Shown piece after piece: positions 28,301 to 37,800 of a DNA stretch of 64,000 nt. The DNA is from Chitinophaga pinensis. Its GTDB lineage: Bacteria; Bacteroidota; Bacteroidia; Chitinophagales; Chitinophagaceae. Each line of letters starts with the position of its first letter. Position 1 is the stretch's first letter. The notes under the pieces are model-generated. The model searched no databases and was not told where the DNA came from. It was given only the letters and a program-made list of their open reading frames with translations. Location: assembly GCA_945872085.1 (NCBI GenBank), contig CAMBYG010000002.1, positions 1-64,000 on the forward strand, in the 5' to 3' direction. A program made the position numbers and the translations under genes.

Positions 28301-28837
28301 TAATTTAGCTTCTTTCTTTCTTGTTTTATAAATTGAAATGCCAGCCGCCTGCTCCAACATTCTTCTACGAGAACCATCTTTGTCTTTAATGATATCATCA
28401 ACCATCCCCAACTCAATAATCGCATACGAATCATTACTTACCCCTGTGTCTAAGAATAAATTATGAATATCCTTCAATCGACAGGTTACATCATTCAATC
28501 GGTATTCACTTTCACCACTTTTATAAAATTTACGCGTAATGGTAACGGTAGTAAATTCAGTAGGTAATAAATTTCTAGTATTCTCAAAAGTTAAAGATAC
28601 TTCTGCCATTCCCGATGCAGAACGAGATCGCGAACCATTAAACACCAAATCATCCAAATTATCGGAACGTAAGGATTTTATTTTATGCTCACCAATTACC
28701 CAACGGATAGCATCTACGATATTTGATTTACCGCAACCATTCGGACCAACAATACCTGTAATAGGATGGTCTAATTGGATAACTGTTTTATCTGCAAATG
28801 ATTTGAATCCTTTTATTTCTAATGATTTTAACCGCAC
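25301..28837 (-). CDS. smc: Chromosome segregation protein SMC
   Basis: SMC is the condensin ATPase that organises and segregates the chromosome with ScpA/ScpB. The 1178-residue protein has the Walker A GPNGCGKS (residues 31-38), two long coiled-coil arms, a hinge near residues 510-660 (LEGYPDSIKFL, then KGAYAVGGG), the C-terminal signature LSGGEKTL (from residue 1084) and Walker B CILDEVDAPLDD. The start is GTG at 28837: a stop lies 9 bases upstream in frame, so no earlier start is possible and the N-terminal sequence is complete. It is divergent from hscA. Confidence 0.96.
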   Translation of the reverse strand: MRLKSLEIKGFKSFADKTVIQLDHPITGIVGPNGCGKSNIVDAIRWVIGEHKIKSLRSDNLDDLVFNGSRSRSASGMAEVSLTFENTRNLLPTEFTTVTITRKFYKSGESEYRLNDVTCRLKDIHNLFLDTGVSNDSYAIIELGMVDDIIKDKDGSRRRMLEQAAGISIYKTRKKEAKLKLDATEQDLNRIEDLLFEIGNNLRTLENQAKKAERYFQIKSEYKTVSVELAKASLEDFNEQYKTLNEQVTTETDRKIQLEAQVATEEASVTKDKVVLIEREQELNGLQKHFNELISKISQLESDKKLAAQRLDYLKEREKSLAQFVEGAGQQLTQLQESIDFATSQIGDETAALATIQDELKELRAAVDVARADFDAKKTVVEKLRIGLQDQQRLQFDAEKKVAVADSSVMNLQRSMQQIVDEKTTREAQIKQLQDEKADHAVQIQEQQDRLQDLIAQQEEVKGKIFKAQEQLEQHRSNLVEENRKLDAKRNEHDLLKSLVDSLEGYPDSIKFLKKNAAWKSDAPLLSDVCTVQKEYRTALENVLDSYLNYYVVENWQEALEAIQLLDTNKKGKANFFVLNQVAQHATAAPKFSHPQVTPALTTITVDAKYQALANQLLQHVFIADDLNALQDVVLEKGMMLIDKKGNLMKGAYAVGGGSVGLFEGNKIGRAKNLERLTEEIAQLTTTTQSLQNYIEETQTLITGFNQALNGQAIEQTKTSLNQLQNQEINLGNRIENFEHLNKQAVLRVADLQAQLDETQDSISDTREALATINEAYAAMQKDIAIADAAFKEVEVAFNAANEKYNQHNLAFTRQQSKLDNLQQELAFRTNQLADLRIQIEKNNEQLAETHIQITATTATLQEGDAAWVALLKQKEVDEKVLNEKDRLYYEFRNTLSEQEGLLNQKRREKEQAEQLLTGIKDTLNELKLRLTGMKERLLLEFKVNIDDIIDEARTGTQSVEELNAEAEKMKKRLDNIGEVNPTAIEAFQEIKARHDFIVEQKMDLVDAKVSLMSTIEEVETTANEKFKETFDKVSANFKEVFKALFTAEDSCDLRLTDPNNVAESGIEIYAQPKGKRPSTLTQLSGGEKTLTSTAFLFAIYLIKPAPFCILDEVDAPLDDANVGKFTHMIRQFSDNSQFIIVTHNKQTMSAVDVIYGVTMQEAGVSKLVPVDFRSLND

Positions 28838-28935
28838 AGTTCTTTATATTTTAATATGAATATGTTTTTCTATAAATAGCCTAGCAAAGACACGCTATTT
28901 GGGAGGTACAAAATACATATTTATAGCCTATTTTT

Positions 28936-28943
28936 CAAATTTA
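28936..28943 (-). promoter_or_regulatory. Possible -7 element for smc
   Basis: TAAATTTG on the minus strand matches TAnnTTTG about 98 bases before the smc GTG. The only TTG nearby is too far (27 bp), so support is weak. Confidence 0.25.
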
Positions 28944-29036
28944 TTTGGGTATTTAAGGGGTATTTTGGGGCAATTTCCATGGATTTTATTGATATCGCTA
29001 TAAATTAGGAAAAGCAACAAAACCACTTGATTATCC

Positions 29037-29044
29037 TATCTTTG
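29037..29044 (+). promoter_or_regulatory. Candidate -7 element for hscA
   Basis: TATCTTTG is a perfect TAnnTTTG match 22 bases before the hscA ATG. No TTG lies at the preferred upstream distance. Confidence 0.4.
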
Positions 29045-29066
29045 CGATCATTACTAATTTACATTT

Positions 29067-30923
29067 ATGGCAAAAATAGGCATCAATATAGCTACCGGTA
29101 GTATCCAGAAAGAAGATGCTATTGTGGGCATTGATTTAGGCACCACCAACAGCTTGGTGGCCATTGTGAGAGAAGATAGCCGACAAGCAATCGCTTTGAA
29201 AGAGATCGACGGCATGAGTTTAGTGCCTTCGGTGGTTTTTTTTGATGAGCAAAATCAGGCTCAGGTTGGCACTGCTGCACTTGAAAAGCTACTAAGCCAT
29301 CCGGAAAGAACGATTTATTCTGCCAAAAGACTAATGGGCAAAAGCTATAAAGACCTTTCGCAAGACAGCCATTTTTTTGCCTATAAAATACACGACGATG
29401 CCACAGACGCTTTAGTAAAAGTTCAAATTGATGATCAGTTTTATTCGCCTATCGAATTGTCTTCTTTAATTTTAAAAGAATTAAAATCGAGAGCAGAGCA
29501 CGTCTTAAAAATGCCCGTAAATAGAGCGGTTATTACGGTTCCTGCTTATTTTAATGATACCCAACGACAAGCCACACGTGATGCAGGCAAATTGGCAGGA
29601 TTGGATGTGCTTCGCATAGTCAATGAGCCAACCGCAGCTAGCTTAGCCTATGGTATTGGACTGGATCCTAACGAAGAAAAAACTGTTGCCGTTTACGACT
29701 TAGGAGGCGGCACATTTGACGTTTCCATTTTAAAAATTAACCAAGGAATTTTTGAAGTGCTTTCTACCAATGGAGACACCTATCTTGGCGGCGACGACTT
29801 AGATAGAGCTATAGTAGTTTATTGGAAAGAGCAATTAGAAAAAGCTGGGATAGCCTGCGATCATAGCTCAATACTTCAACAACTGCGCTTATCAGCAGAG
29901 CAAGCCAAAAAAGAATTAAGTAGTGCATCTACGGCTTCAACAATTATTGCTGGCCAACCGCTACAAATTGACAAAGAAACTTTTGAAGGCTTAATTAAGC
30001 CCCTAATTAATAGAACCTTACAATCATGCCAACAGGCACTGCAAGATGCCCAACTGCGCATAGACCAAATAGATTCGGTAATAATGGTGGGCGGATCTAC
30101 TCGTGTACCAGCTGTAAAAAATAGCGTTCGCGATTTCTTTAAAAAAGAAGTTAACGATTCACTGAACCCTGATGAAGTAGTAGCTCTTGGCGCTGCTATA
30201 CAAGCCGATATTTTAGCGGGCAACAATACGGATATGTTGTTGCTGGATATCACCCCACTTTCTTTAGGAATAGAAACATTGGGAGGACTAATGGATGTGC
30301 TTATTCCTAGAAATGCAAAAATCCCCAATAAAGCAGGTCGACAATACACTACTTCACAAGACGGACAAAGCAATTTGCTCATCAATGTTTATCAAGGCGA
30401 GCGCGACCAGGTGGCACATAATAGAAAATTAGCTTCTTTTACCTTACGAAATATTCCGGCGATGCCTGCTGGACTACCTAAGATTGACATTCAATTTTTA
30501 TTAGATGCTGATGGTATTTTAAAAGTGAGTGCTACAGAATTGCGCAGTGGTGTGGCACAAGAGATTTCGGTAAAAGCACAATATGGCTTAGATGATAGCA
30601 TGGTAGAACAAATGTTATTAGATTCGCTAACGCATGCTAAAGATGACATGCAAGTGCGTGCCTTAATAGAAGCGAGCACAGAGGCAGAACAAATGATTAG
30701 TACTACAGAAAAATTCTTAATCAATTATGCAGAAGCTATTGATAAAGAAGAGCTAGCGCAAACTAAAACACAAATAGATCTTTTAAAAAATTGTATCGCT
30801 TTAAAAGACAAAGACGGTATTCAAAAAAACACAGAATTACTCAACGAAATTACGCGTCCATTTGCCGAACGCGTAATGGATATTGCATTAAAAGATGCCA
30901 TGCGTGGTAAAAAAATATTGTAA
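29067..30923 (+). CDS. hscA: Hsp70-family Fe-S assembly chaperone HscA
   Basis: HscA is the specialised Hsp70 that helps transfer Fe-S clusters from the IscU scaffold. This 618-residue protein is clearly Hsp70 ([54 protein letters not shown]). It differs from the DnaK at 17-19 kb by a ~20-residue N-terminal extension before GIDLGTTNS, the LVAIVRED and [16 protein letters not shown] segments, and the lack of an acidic EEVK tail, all typical of HscA. No iscU, iscS, hscB or ferredoxin gene is next to it. A generic second DnaK is the alternative. Confidence 0.85.
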   Translation: MAKIGINIATGSIQKEDAIVGIDLGTTNSLVAIVREDSRQAIALKEIDGMSLVPSVVFFDEQNQAQVGTAALEKLLSHPERTIYSAKRLMGKSYKDLSQDSHFFAYKIHDDATDALVKVQIDDQFYSPIELSSLILKELKSRAEHVLKMPVNRAVITVPAYFNDTQRQATRDAGKLAGLDVLRIVNEPTAASLAYGIGLDPNEEKTVAVYDLGGGTFDVSILKINQGIFEVLSTNGDTYLGGDDLDRAIVVYWKEQLEKAGIACDHSSILQQLRLSAEQAKKELSSASTASTIIAGQPLQIDKETFEGLIKPLINRTLQSCQQALQDAQLRIDQIDSVIMVGGSTRVPAVKNSVRDFFKKEVNDSLNPDEVVALGAAIQADILAGNNTDMLLLDITPLSLGIETLGGLMDVLIPRNAKIPNKAGRQYTTSQDGQSNLLINVYQGERDQVAHNRKLASFTLRNIPAMPAGLPKIDIQFLLDADGILKVSATELRSGVAQEISVKAQYGLDDSMVEQMLLDSLTHAKDDMQVRALIEASTEAEQMISTTEKFLINYAEAIDKEELAQTKTQIDLLKNCIALKDKDGIQKNTELLNEITRPFAERVMDIALKDAMRGKKIL

Positions 30924-30925
30924 AT

Positions 30926-30955
30926 AAAAAAAGGACGCGTTAAGCGTCCTTTTTT
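30926..30955. terminator. Bidirectional rho-independent terminator
   Basis: AAAAAAAGGACGC (30926-30938) pairs with GCGTCC plus T-run (30944-30955) around a 5-nt loop. It lies between the convergent hscA and aspartokinase genes. Confidence 0.88.
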
Positions 30956-30958
30956 ATT

Positions 30959-32227
30959 TTATACAGCTTGTAAAACGAGCTGAATAGTAGATCTTGTTTT
31001 CTGTTGCAATAAGCAAACGGTATCTTTAGTAAGCTCCTCAATAATGGCATTGTCATAATGACGAATAGTCAAAAGATGGGCATTTTCATTTCTAGTTATT
31101 TTGTAGTCTTCCTGAAGTGCATTACAAAGCGCTTCAATTTGGTCTTCTTTATGATCTATGCAAGCAATAAAGCTAATAGCCGCATTTTGGATAAGATTTA
31201 TTTTAATGCGCAATTGATGGAATACATGATATAGCTTACTTAGATTATCTTCCGTGATAAAAGAAAAATCGCGCGTTGTTACTTGCAATAATACTTGTTG
31301 CTTCTTCAAAACAATTATTGGTGGATAATGAGTATGAGCAAGCTCATTTTGAATGGTAGTACCTTTTAAATCGGGTTTTAAAAAGCACTTCACATGCAAG
31401 GGGATATTTTTGTTTTGAAGTGGTTTTATAGTTTTTGGATGAATGACTTGAGCTCCATAAAACGCCATCTCAATAACTTCACTGTATGAAATTAAATCTA
31501 TTTTTTGAGTGGCTTTAAATTGCTTTGGATCGGCATTAAGTAAGCCTTCTACATCTTTCCAAATGCTAACCGAATCGGCATTTAACATAGCAGCTAATAA
31601 AGCAGCAGTATAATCTGAACCTTCTCTTCCTAAAGTAACAGAAGCATTGTCTGAAGTAGCCCCTATGAAGCCTTGTGTTAATACAATAGCCTGTTGCAAT
31701 ACGGGCAAACATTGATCTAGCACTTGTTTTTCTGTTTGCTTCCAATCTACTTTTGCATCTCTATAAGTGGTGTCGGTACGAATTAAGTCTCTAGCATCGA
31801 TCCAAGTTGTAGCCAACTGCTTTTGATTAAGAAAAGCTGCAAAAATGCGAGAAGATAATAATTCGCCAATACAAACTATTTGATCATAACTATAATCAAA
31901 ATCTAATAAATTAAAATCATCAATACTCCACTCCAGCTCTGTAAACAATGCGTTTAAATGCGGGAATACTGCATTGAAATTATCCGGACTTAATATTTGT
32001 TGAGCATAGTCGATATGCGCTTGCTCTAATTGTTTAGCTAACCTTTTCGCTTCTTCAATTTGTTTTGCTTTACAAGCTAATGCAATAGCCTCTAAGGCAT
32101 TGGTTGTTTTTCCATAAGCGGAGAGCACAATCACTAAAGGGGTGTTTACCGATTGTATGATTGGTAATAATTGCTGCATTTGAACTGGGCTTGCAATACT
32201 CGCTCCACCGAATTTGTATACTTGCAT
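30959..32227 (-). CDS. Aspartate kinase (monofunctional)
   Basis: Phosphorylates aspartate in the first step of Lys/Met/Thr and diaminopimelate synthesis. The 422-residue protein has the kinase motifs VYKFGGASIAS (residues 3-13), GELLSSRIFAAFL, GREGSDYTAALLA and DVEGLLNADP, then the ISYSEVIEMAFYGAQVIHPK segment. About 130 residues of C-terminal ACT-like regulatory region follow (VTTRDFSF, IKINLIQNAAISFIACID). It is the last gene of the run after mlaD and the OstA-like gene, with a 5-bp gap. That link to envelope genes may reflect precursor supply for peptidoglycan or be incidental. No homoserine dehydrogenase fusion is seen. Confidence 0.92.
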   Translation of the reverse strand: MQVYKFGGASIASPVQMQQLLPIIQSVNTPLVIVLSAYGKTTNALEAIALACKAKQIEEAKRLAKQLEQAHIDYAQQILSPDNFNAVFPHLNALFTELEWSIDDFNLLDFDYSYDQIVCIGELLSSRIFAAFLNQKQLATTWIDARDLIRTDTTYRDAKVDWKQTEKQVLDQCLPVLQQAIVLTQGFIGATSDNASVTLGREGSDYTAALLAAMLNADSVSIWKDVEGLLNADPKQFKATQKIDLISYSEVIEMAFYGAQVIHPKTIKPLQNKNIPLHVKCFLKPDLKGTTIQNELAHTHYPPIIVLKKQQVLLQVTTRDFSFITEDNLSKLYHVFHQLRIKINLIQNAAISFIACIDHKEDQIEALCNALQEDYKITRNENAHLLTIRHYDNAIIEELTKDTVCLLQQKTRSTIQLVLQAV

Positions 32228-32232
32228 AATGT

Positions 32233-33825
32233 TTATTTAAAAATAACAGGTTTTACTTTAGGCCTTCGCTCTGGAATCCATTTAAATTTACTCAAAAATA
32301 AATCTTTCAAATTAATTTCTTGAAGCGGCGAAATAGTTTGCTTTACATCTTCTTGAAAAACAATTTTAGCTATCGATTGATTACTAAAATAAATATGCAT
32401 GCGCTCTGCACTAGACTGATTAACACCTACAAACGCACCACTATCATCTTTAGGATAATAGATACACGTAGTATTGGGATAAATCCATACATCCTTTAAA
32501 GCATTATTTTCAAAATTCCCTTTGAGTACACTGCCTTGAATTTGATCATATAATTTTGCGGAAGCTGGCCCTGCTTGAGACACAATCAAAGCATTGTTTG
32601 GAATATACATATGATCGAGCGCGCCTTTTTTAAAATAAAGAGAAATAGTATCGCCTGTTAACTGTGCATTTCTAGCCCAAAGTACTGGCTTTATCATACA
32701 CGTCAAGATACTGTCTTTACTATTGTAGTAAATACTGTCTGCACTTGCTTGGAGCGAATCTGAAAATAGACTAACCTTATTATAGGCCTTATAAAATTTT
32801 GGATGTAGGGTATCATTAGGCAGTTCATCTTGATAGATTTCTTTTACTACCTTTTTCTTTTTATCCAATACAATAGGCTGAATTGGTGCAATCAAAAACG
32901 TATCTGCAGATAAGAAAAAACTATCTTGCTCTTGCTCTATTTTCATCACAGGCCTTATATAGGCTATCATTTTCTGAATAGATTCCTGATAACTTGCCCA
33001 TCCTGCATAGAGGGTAATATGCTGCGCTGTATCCTTTGCTATCACCTTACCTTTGGCAATGCTCCAATTCGACTTTCGATTATATTCCAAGGTATCTGCT
33101 TCAATATATTGTTCTTTATTTTGAGCAGAAGATCGGCTATAAAATTTACCTACTTCATTTTTAGCATCATATATACCATTACTACTAATTAATATAGAGG
33201 AGGCATTAACAACTTTTGATTGATCTAAAATACGAATCAATTTTGTCTGGGTATTATAGCCTATTTTTTTTGACGTGCAATTATATTGTGGATCCGTGAC
33301 TACTACATCACCTTCAAAAACTGCATCTTTTGTCTTAACCGTGTATTGTCCTTTTTCGCTAGACAGCGTTGTAAGCTCAGCCTGTAGGGTGCCTCCCGTG
33401 GTATAAGTGCCAATCTTCGCTTGAGTTTGATAATCTAAGGAGTCTGTCCAGAGTGAGTTCTTACCATCGGTAAGCGTTACATTAGATCTAAAAATAGCTA
33501 ATTTCTTATCTCCCGCATATTTTACATAATCACTTGAAATCGTAGTTCCATCTGCTTGCACAATTAAAACATCACCAAATGCTTCTGCATCATTTAATAC
33601 TAAATTAATAATAGCACTATCACAATACAACAAAGTACCTTGATGCTCTAGCTGAACATTACCAATTAATTTTTGAAAGGAGGAATCTCCTTCTTTTTGA
33701 AAGCCTTGAAGGGCATCAGCAGATTTAACTACTAAAGGAATAACTTTAGCCTGCGCAAAAATATCCGAAGTGGAAGACCACAAAATAGTAAAAAGTAAAA
33801 ACAGATAACGTACGTAGAAGCTCAT
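32233..33825 (-). CDS. OstA/LptA-like envelope protein
   Basis: A predicted periplasmic or outer-membrane protein of the OstA-like (LptA/LptD N-terminal) fold, implicated in LPS transport. The 530-residue protein has a signal peptide ending IFA|Q (residues 24/25) and short beta-repeats typical of the fold (GNVQLEHQGTLLYCDSAIIN, FGDVLIVQADGTTISSDYVKY, YQTQAKIGTYTTGGTL). No transmembrane barrel is obvious at the C-terminus, which is basic (RRPKVKPVIFK). It lies 13 bp after mlaD and 5 bp before the aspartokinase gene. Whether it is a functional LptA or a Bacteroidota-specific relative cannot be told from sequence alone. Confidence 0.78.
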   Translation of the reverse strand: MSFYVRYLFLLFTILWSSTSDIFAQAKVIPLVVKSADALQGFQKEGDSSFQKLIGNVQLEHQGTLLYCDSAIINLVLNDAEAFGDVLIVQADGTTISSDYVKYAGDKKLAIFRSNVTLTDGKNSLWTDSLDYQTQAKIGTYTTGGTLQAELTTLSSEKGQYTVKTKDAVFEGDVVVTDPQYNCTSKKIGYNTQTKLIRILDQSKVVNASSILISSNGIYDAKNEVGKFYSRSSAQNKEQYIEADTLEYNRKSNWSIAKGKVIAKDTAQHITLYAGWASYQESIQKMIAYIRPVMKIEQEQDSFFLSADTFLIAPIQPIVLDKKKKVVKEIYQDELPNDTLHPKFYKAYNKVSLFSDSLQASADSIYYNSKDSILTCMIKPVLWARNAQLTGDTISLYFKKGALDHMYIPNNALIVSQAGPASAKLYDQIQGSVLKGNFENNALKDVWIYPNTTCIYYPKDDSGAFVGVNQSSAERMHIYFSNQSIAKIVFQEDVKQTISPLQEINLKDLFLSKFKWIPERRPKVKPVIFK

Positions 33826-33838
33826 ACTAAAACAACAA

Positions 33839-34786
33839 CTATTTAGATGGCTTTCTACCTATAATAGAAATATTAAAATATCGAGATGGCCTAGCCTTAA
33901 CATCTTCAAGGAGCGCTTGAAGTGAGACTACAGATTTATTCATATTATCATACATCTCCTTGTCATTAAATGCTTTCCCAATTGCGCCTTCTCCTTTATT
34001 AACTTTCTGCAACAATACATGCATATCGTCTAAAGAATTTTGCAAATCCTGTATGGTTTTATCAATGGGTGCTGCTGCTAATTTTTCAGAAATCACATTA
34101 AAATTCTTTAGCGTTCCAGCCAATTCATTGTTTTGATCAGAAAGCGTTTTTGTAAAATTATTAGTATTCGTAATGATTGCTGATATTTTACTGGATTCTT
34201 TATCAACTGATCCTGCAATATGCTCTATATGTTCTAAACTAGATTTTAAAGTGCTAATACTTTTTTGGATATCATTCTTAGTATTATTATTTAACGTACT
34301 ATTTAAATTTTCTAGTAATACATTCAACTTCATCATCACTTTTGCAATTTCGTGAGCTATTGGATTAAATTGCGACGAAACATTCTCCATCAGTCCGCCT
34401 TCCACAACAGATGCTATTGACGAGCCTGGCTCTATATAAGTTGTTGCATTAGTAATTTGCAAACTGATCGCTTTGGTACCTAACAAGTCGGCAGATACTA
34501 ATTTAGCAACAGAATTTGTGGGTATTTGTACCGATGGATTTATGGCTAAAACAACTTTTACTTTACCATTTGGAGCTAGGGATATAGAGGCTACTTTACC
34601 AACAGAAAAACCTTTAATTTGAACTAAAGAAGAATTTTGCAATCCTTGAACATTGTCATAATAACAAGTGTATTCCTCAAAATCGTAAAACAAACTCGTG
34701 CCTTTAAGAAAATAGAAGCCTATAAAAAATATAAGTAAAGCAGCAGCGGTAAGGATTCCTATTTTTGCTTCTTTAGTAAATGTCAT
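33839..34786 (-). CDS. MlaD-family (MCE domain) protein
   Basis: A periplasmic lipid-binding subunit of a Mla-type phospholipid transport system. The 315-residue protein has one N-terminal TM anchor (residues ~9-27, GILTAAALLIFFIGFYFL), an MCE domain (~35-115: YYDNVQGLQNSSLVQIKGFSVGKV, LVSADLLGTKAISLQI), and a long helical tail suited to coiled-coil contacts. It is followed by the OstA-like gene (13 bp) and preceded at 79 bp by the TolB/barrel fusion gene. The ABC permease and ATPase genes mlaE and mlaF are not in the window. Confidence 0.87.
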   Translation of the reverse strand: MTFTKEAKIGILTAAALLIFFIGFYFLKGTSLFYDFEEYTCYYDNVQGLQNSSLVQIKGFSVGKVASISLAPNGKVKVVLAINPSVQIPTNSVAKLVSADLLGTKAISLQITNATTYIEPGSSIASVVEGGLMENVSSQFNPIAHEIAKVMMKLNVLLENLNSTLNNNTKNDIQKSISTLKSSLEHIEHIAGSVDKESSKISAIITNTNNFTKTLSDQNNELAGTLKNFNVISEKLAAAPIDKTIQDLQNSLDDMHVLLQKVNKGEGAIGKAFNDKEMYDNMNKSVVSLQALLEDVKARPSRYFNISIIGRKPSK

Positions 34787-34805
34787 AAGTTAAAGATAAT
34801 TTATT

Positions 34806-34821
34806 CAAAGTTACAAAAGTA
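34806..34821 (-). promoter_or_regulatory. Candidate -7 elements upstream of mlaD
   Basis: Two back-to-back matches to TAnnTTTG lie on the minus strand: TAACTTTG (34813-34806) and TACTTTTG (34821-34814), 20-35 bases before the mlaD ATG. No clear -33 TTG is present. Confidence 0.4.
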
Positions 34822-34865
34822 AAAAGTAGCACATACGTCTTTATTACTTTTTATGATATAATTAA

Positions 34866-37800
34866 TTAAAAATCGTAGCCTAAGGAAAAATAAACCACTG
34901 GTTTTGCTCCGCCGTCAGAATTCCACGCAGCATCTAAGCGCATATAATAACCCCAAAGCGTAGTTCTTAAGCCTGCTCCAATGCCTGCAGCCAATCCGCC
35001 ATTCCAAGGTATTTTAAACTGGGTATTAACTCCATTAGCACTAGCATTAAATATTTTCGAATCATTTACAGCATCTGGCAATAGGCCGTTCCATGCCGAT
35101 CCCGCATCGCAAAATAAAATTGCTTGTAAATTTCGTACAAAATCTAATTTTGATGGATAAGCCATCAGTGTATTTGTGATAGGTATTCTAATTTCCGCAT
35201 TCATCAATGCATACGTATCTCCATTTCTACCATTTTGATTATAGCCTCTTAAATTGGTTACTAGCGATTGAAACATATAGTTATTGCTAGTTGAAATAGT
35301 AGTATTGGAATTAAAGTTGGAACTAATTTGGTTATCTACACCGCCTAAAAAATAACAAATCTTATGATCTCCATAGGAATGTGCACCAGCTAATCGAATT
35401 GCATAAATAATATTTCTATAAATTTTTTGATACGCTCTAAAATCAAATCCCACATTCCATAATTTACCTTTCTGATCATTGAGCTGATTCATAAATTCCA
35501 CATAGAATTTATATCGGTAACCTAATCGAATATTTTTGAGTTCGGTTTTGCTGTTATCAAAAACATATTCGACTTTACCCGTAATCCAATTGGTATTAGA
35601 AGCTGGAGTGTATAATAGTGATAGGCTATCACTAGCTTTATAATTTAAATTATCGTTACGAAATCCTAAACTTGTTCTTAGCGATTGTATTTTGTCAAAT
35701 GGGTGATTCCAATACCCCTGCAAAAGAGAGCTTACCGATTTGCCAACTAAATTATTATTGGAAAATATAAGCACACTCTGAGGAACAAAATAGGTATAAA
35801 TATCTTTATTGAGCTGATAGTATTTTTTGGTGTAGCTAAAATAAGATGCTGTTCTTACACCTGTTATTCCCCAATCATTTCTTCTTTTTAAATTATCATA
35901 GGATAAGAAATAAGTAAAGCCTGCCAAATTAGTGGGCAATCTAAATCCTCCTGTAAACTGATGATTTTCTAGTACATCTTTTAAGCTAGCCGTAAGCATG
36001 GCGCCTAAATCGGGATTAGAAAATGAATTTCCGTTAGTAGCTACCGTCTGATATTTATTAAACAATATACTATTGTCCATTTTGGCAGAAACAAAATCGG
36101 CATGAAAATTCAATAAATACGGCTCAGCTTTCATTTTTACAAAACTACTATCGGTTTGATCAATGGTTGATTGCGTTTTATTTAATAAAGAATCGAGTTC
36201 ATTCTTGAAAGCTATTTCTTTTTCAAAACCAGTATAAACAATGTTGCCCTCCTTTAAAAAATGAACATCCCGAACTCCATCACCACCTTCTACATCTGCT
36301 CTAGCTACTTCAGATAAAGAATCTAATCTGTAATTTTTGAAAAAAGTAGTTTTATGCAAATTGGAATCAAATTGTTTCAAACTTATGAGGGGTAAATTGT
36401 AAGTATAAATAGCATTTTTATGCTCCTTTCTAATCACTTCAAAAACCTTATCTGTAGTATGACTATACCCATGAAACATAATACTATTAGGATAGTTGGT
36501 AATTGGGAAGCTAACTGCAGAATCATAGTTTTTATAGTCCCTTGCAAAATCTATAATATACTTATTCTGCACCCCACTGCCATTGTACAAATAAGCAATT
36601 TGTTTTTTACCAAATTGTATTGGTTGAGAAATAGTACCAACATTATAATTGGTTAGTGGCAATAAATTAGCGCGCTTTGTTTTGGTATCGTAAAAAAACA
36701 AATTTTTAAAGCCGGTAGGCATCTTATTTACTTCTTGTTTCACTACTAAATTAGGAGCTGTTCTATTAGAGGAAAAAACAATTCCTTTTCGATCACCACC
36801 GCTTAGCATAACGGGCTCTATATCATCCCAAATATCATTCGTTAATTGACTTACTAAACTACGCTTAAGCGTCAGTACAAATAAATCGGATTGACAATTT
36901 TTTATAGCCGAAACAATCAATTGATTATCATCTTCCATAAAACTTAAGTTCAATACCCGATCAAAATTCTTAGGCTTTATAACAAAATTCTCAATTTTAG
37001 CTTTCAGTGAATTATATACCTTAATGCGTAATTGATTTTTCTTTTTGTATAAGATCGCCAACTTTAAGCCCGTATTCGACCATGTTAAAATAGGGTAATT
37101 AGGATCTTGCTGCTCGTTATAGTCGAGCTTCCCAATAGACAGCAATTGCCTAACCGCTTTATTGCCATTTGTGTATTGCAAGTTCACTGAATACATACCT
37201 CGGTCATAAGTCACAAATGCTACATCTGTTCCTCTTGAAGAAACAGCAACTTGTTTGACCACTGCATTTTTATTTTTTAATTCTAAATCAAATTTTTTAA
37301 GGTTACTATCCAATTGCTGCTGATTTAATGCATCCTTTGCATAAACTTCATTGTAAAAGGTTAGAATATTTTTATACACATTAACTATTGGCTGAGCAAG
37401 AGTGACTTTACTAGCAGCATTAATTCCTTTTTCTTCTTTTAAAGACCATAAAAAATCTTCGCTAATAGATGACCCAAAGGTGGTGTACAAATACTTCCAA
37501 AATGCTATGCCAGCTTCTTTAGGATACTTTTCTAAAATTCTATTGAAAGGCAATTGAGTATTTTCCTGTACTATATTTTTCCAAGCAATCTCTTGCGATG
37601 GCTCCCAATCATATACTTTGTAGGCAATATACGCATCCATAACCCATTGAGGCAAATCTAGACTAATAGCATTTTTAATAATCTCTCTTGTTGTTTCTCC
37701 AAACATCATTTTCTCAACCATCACCCTAGCCAAACCTTCTCTAATTTGGTTTTTTACATCTGCATGACTACCCGTGAAATAAACCTTAAGCACATCTCCA

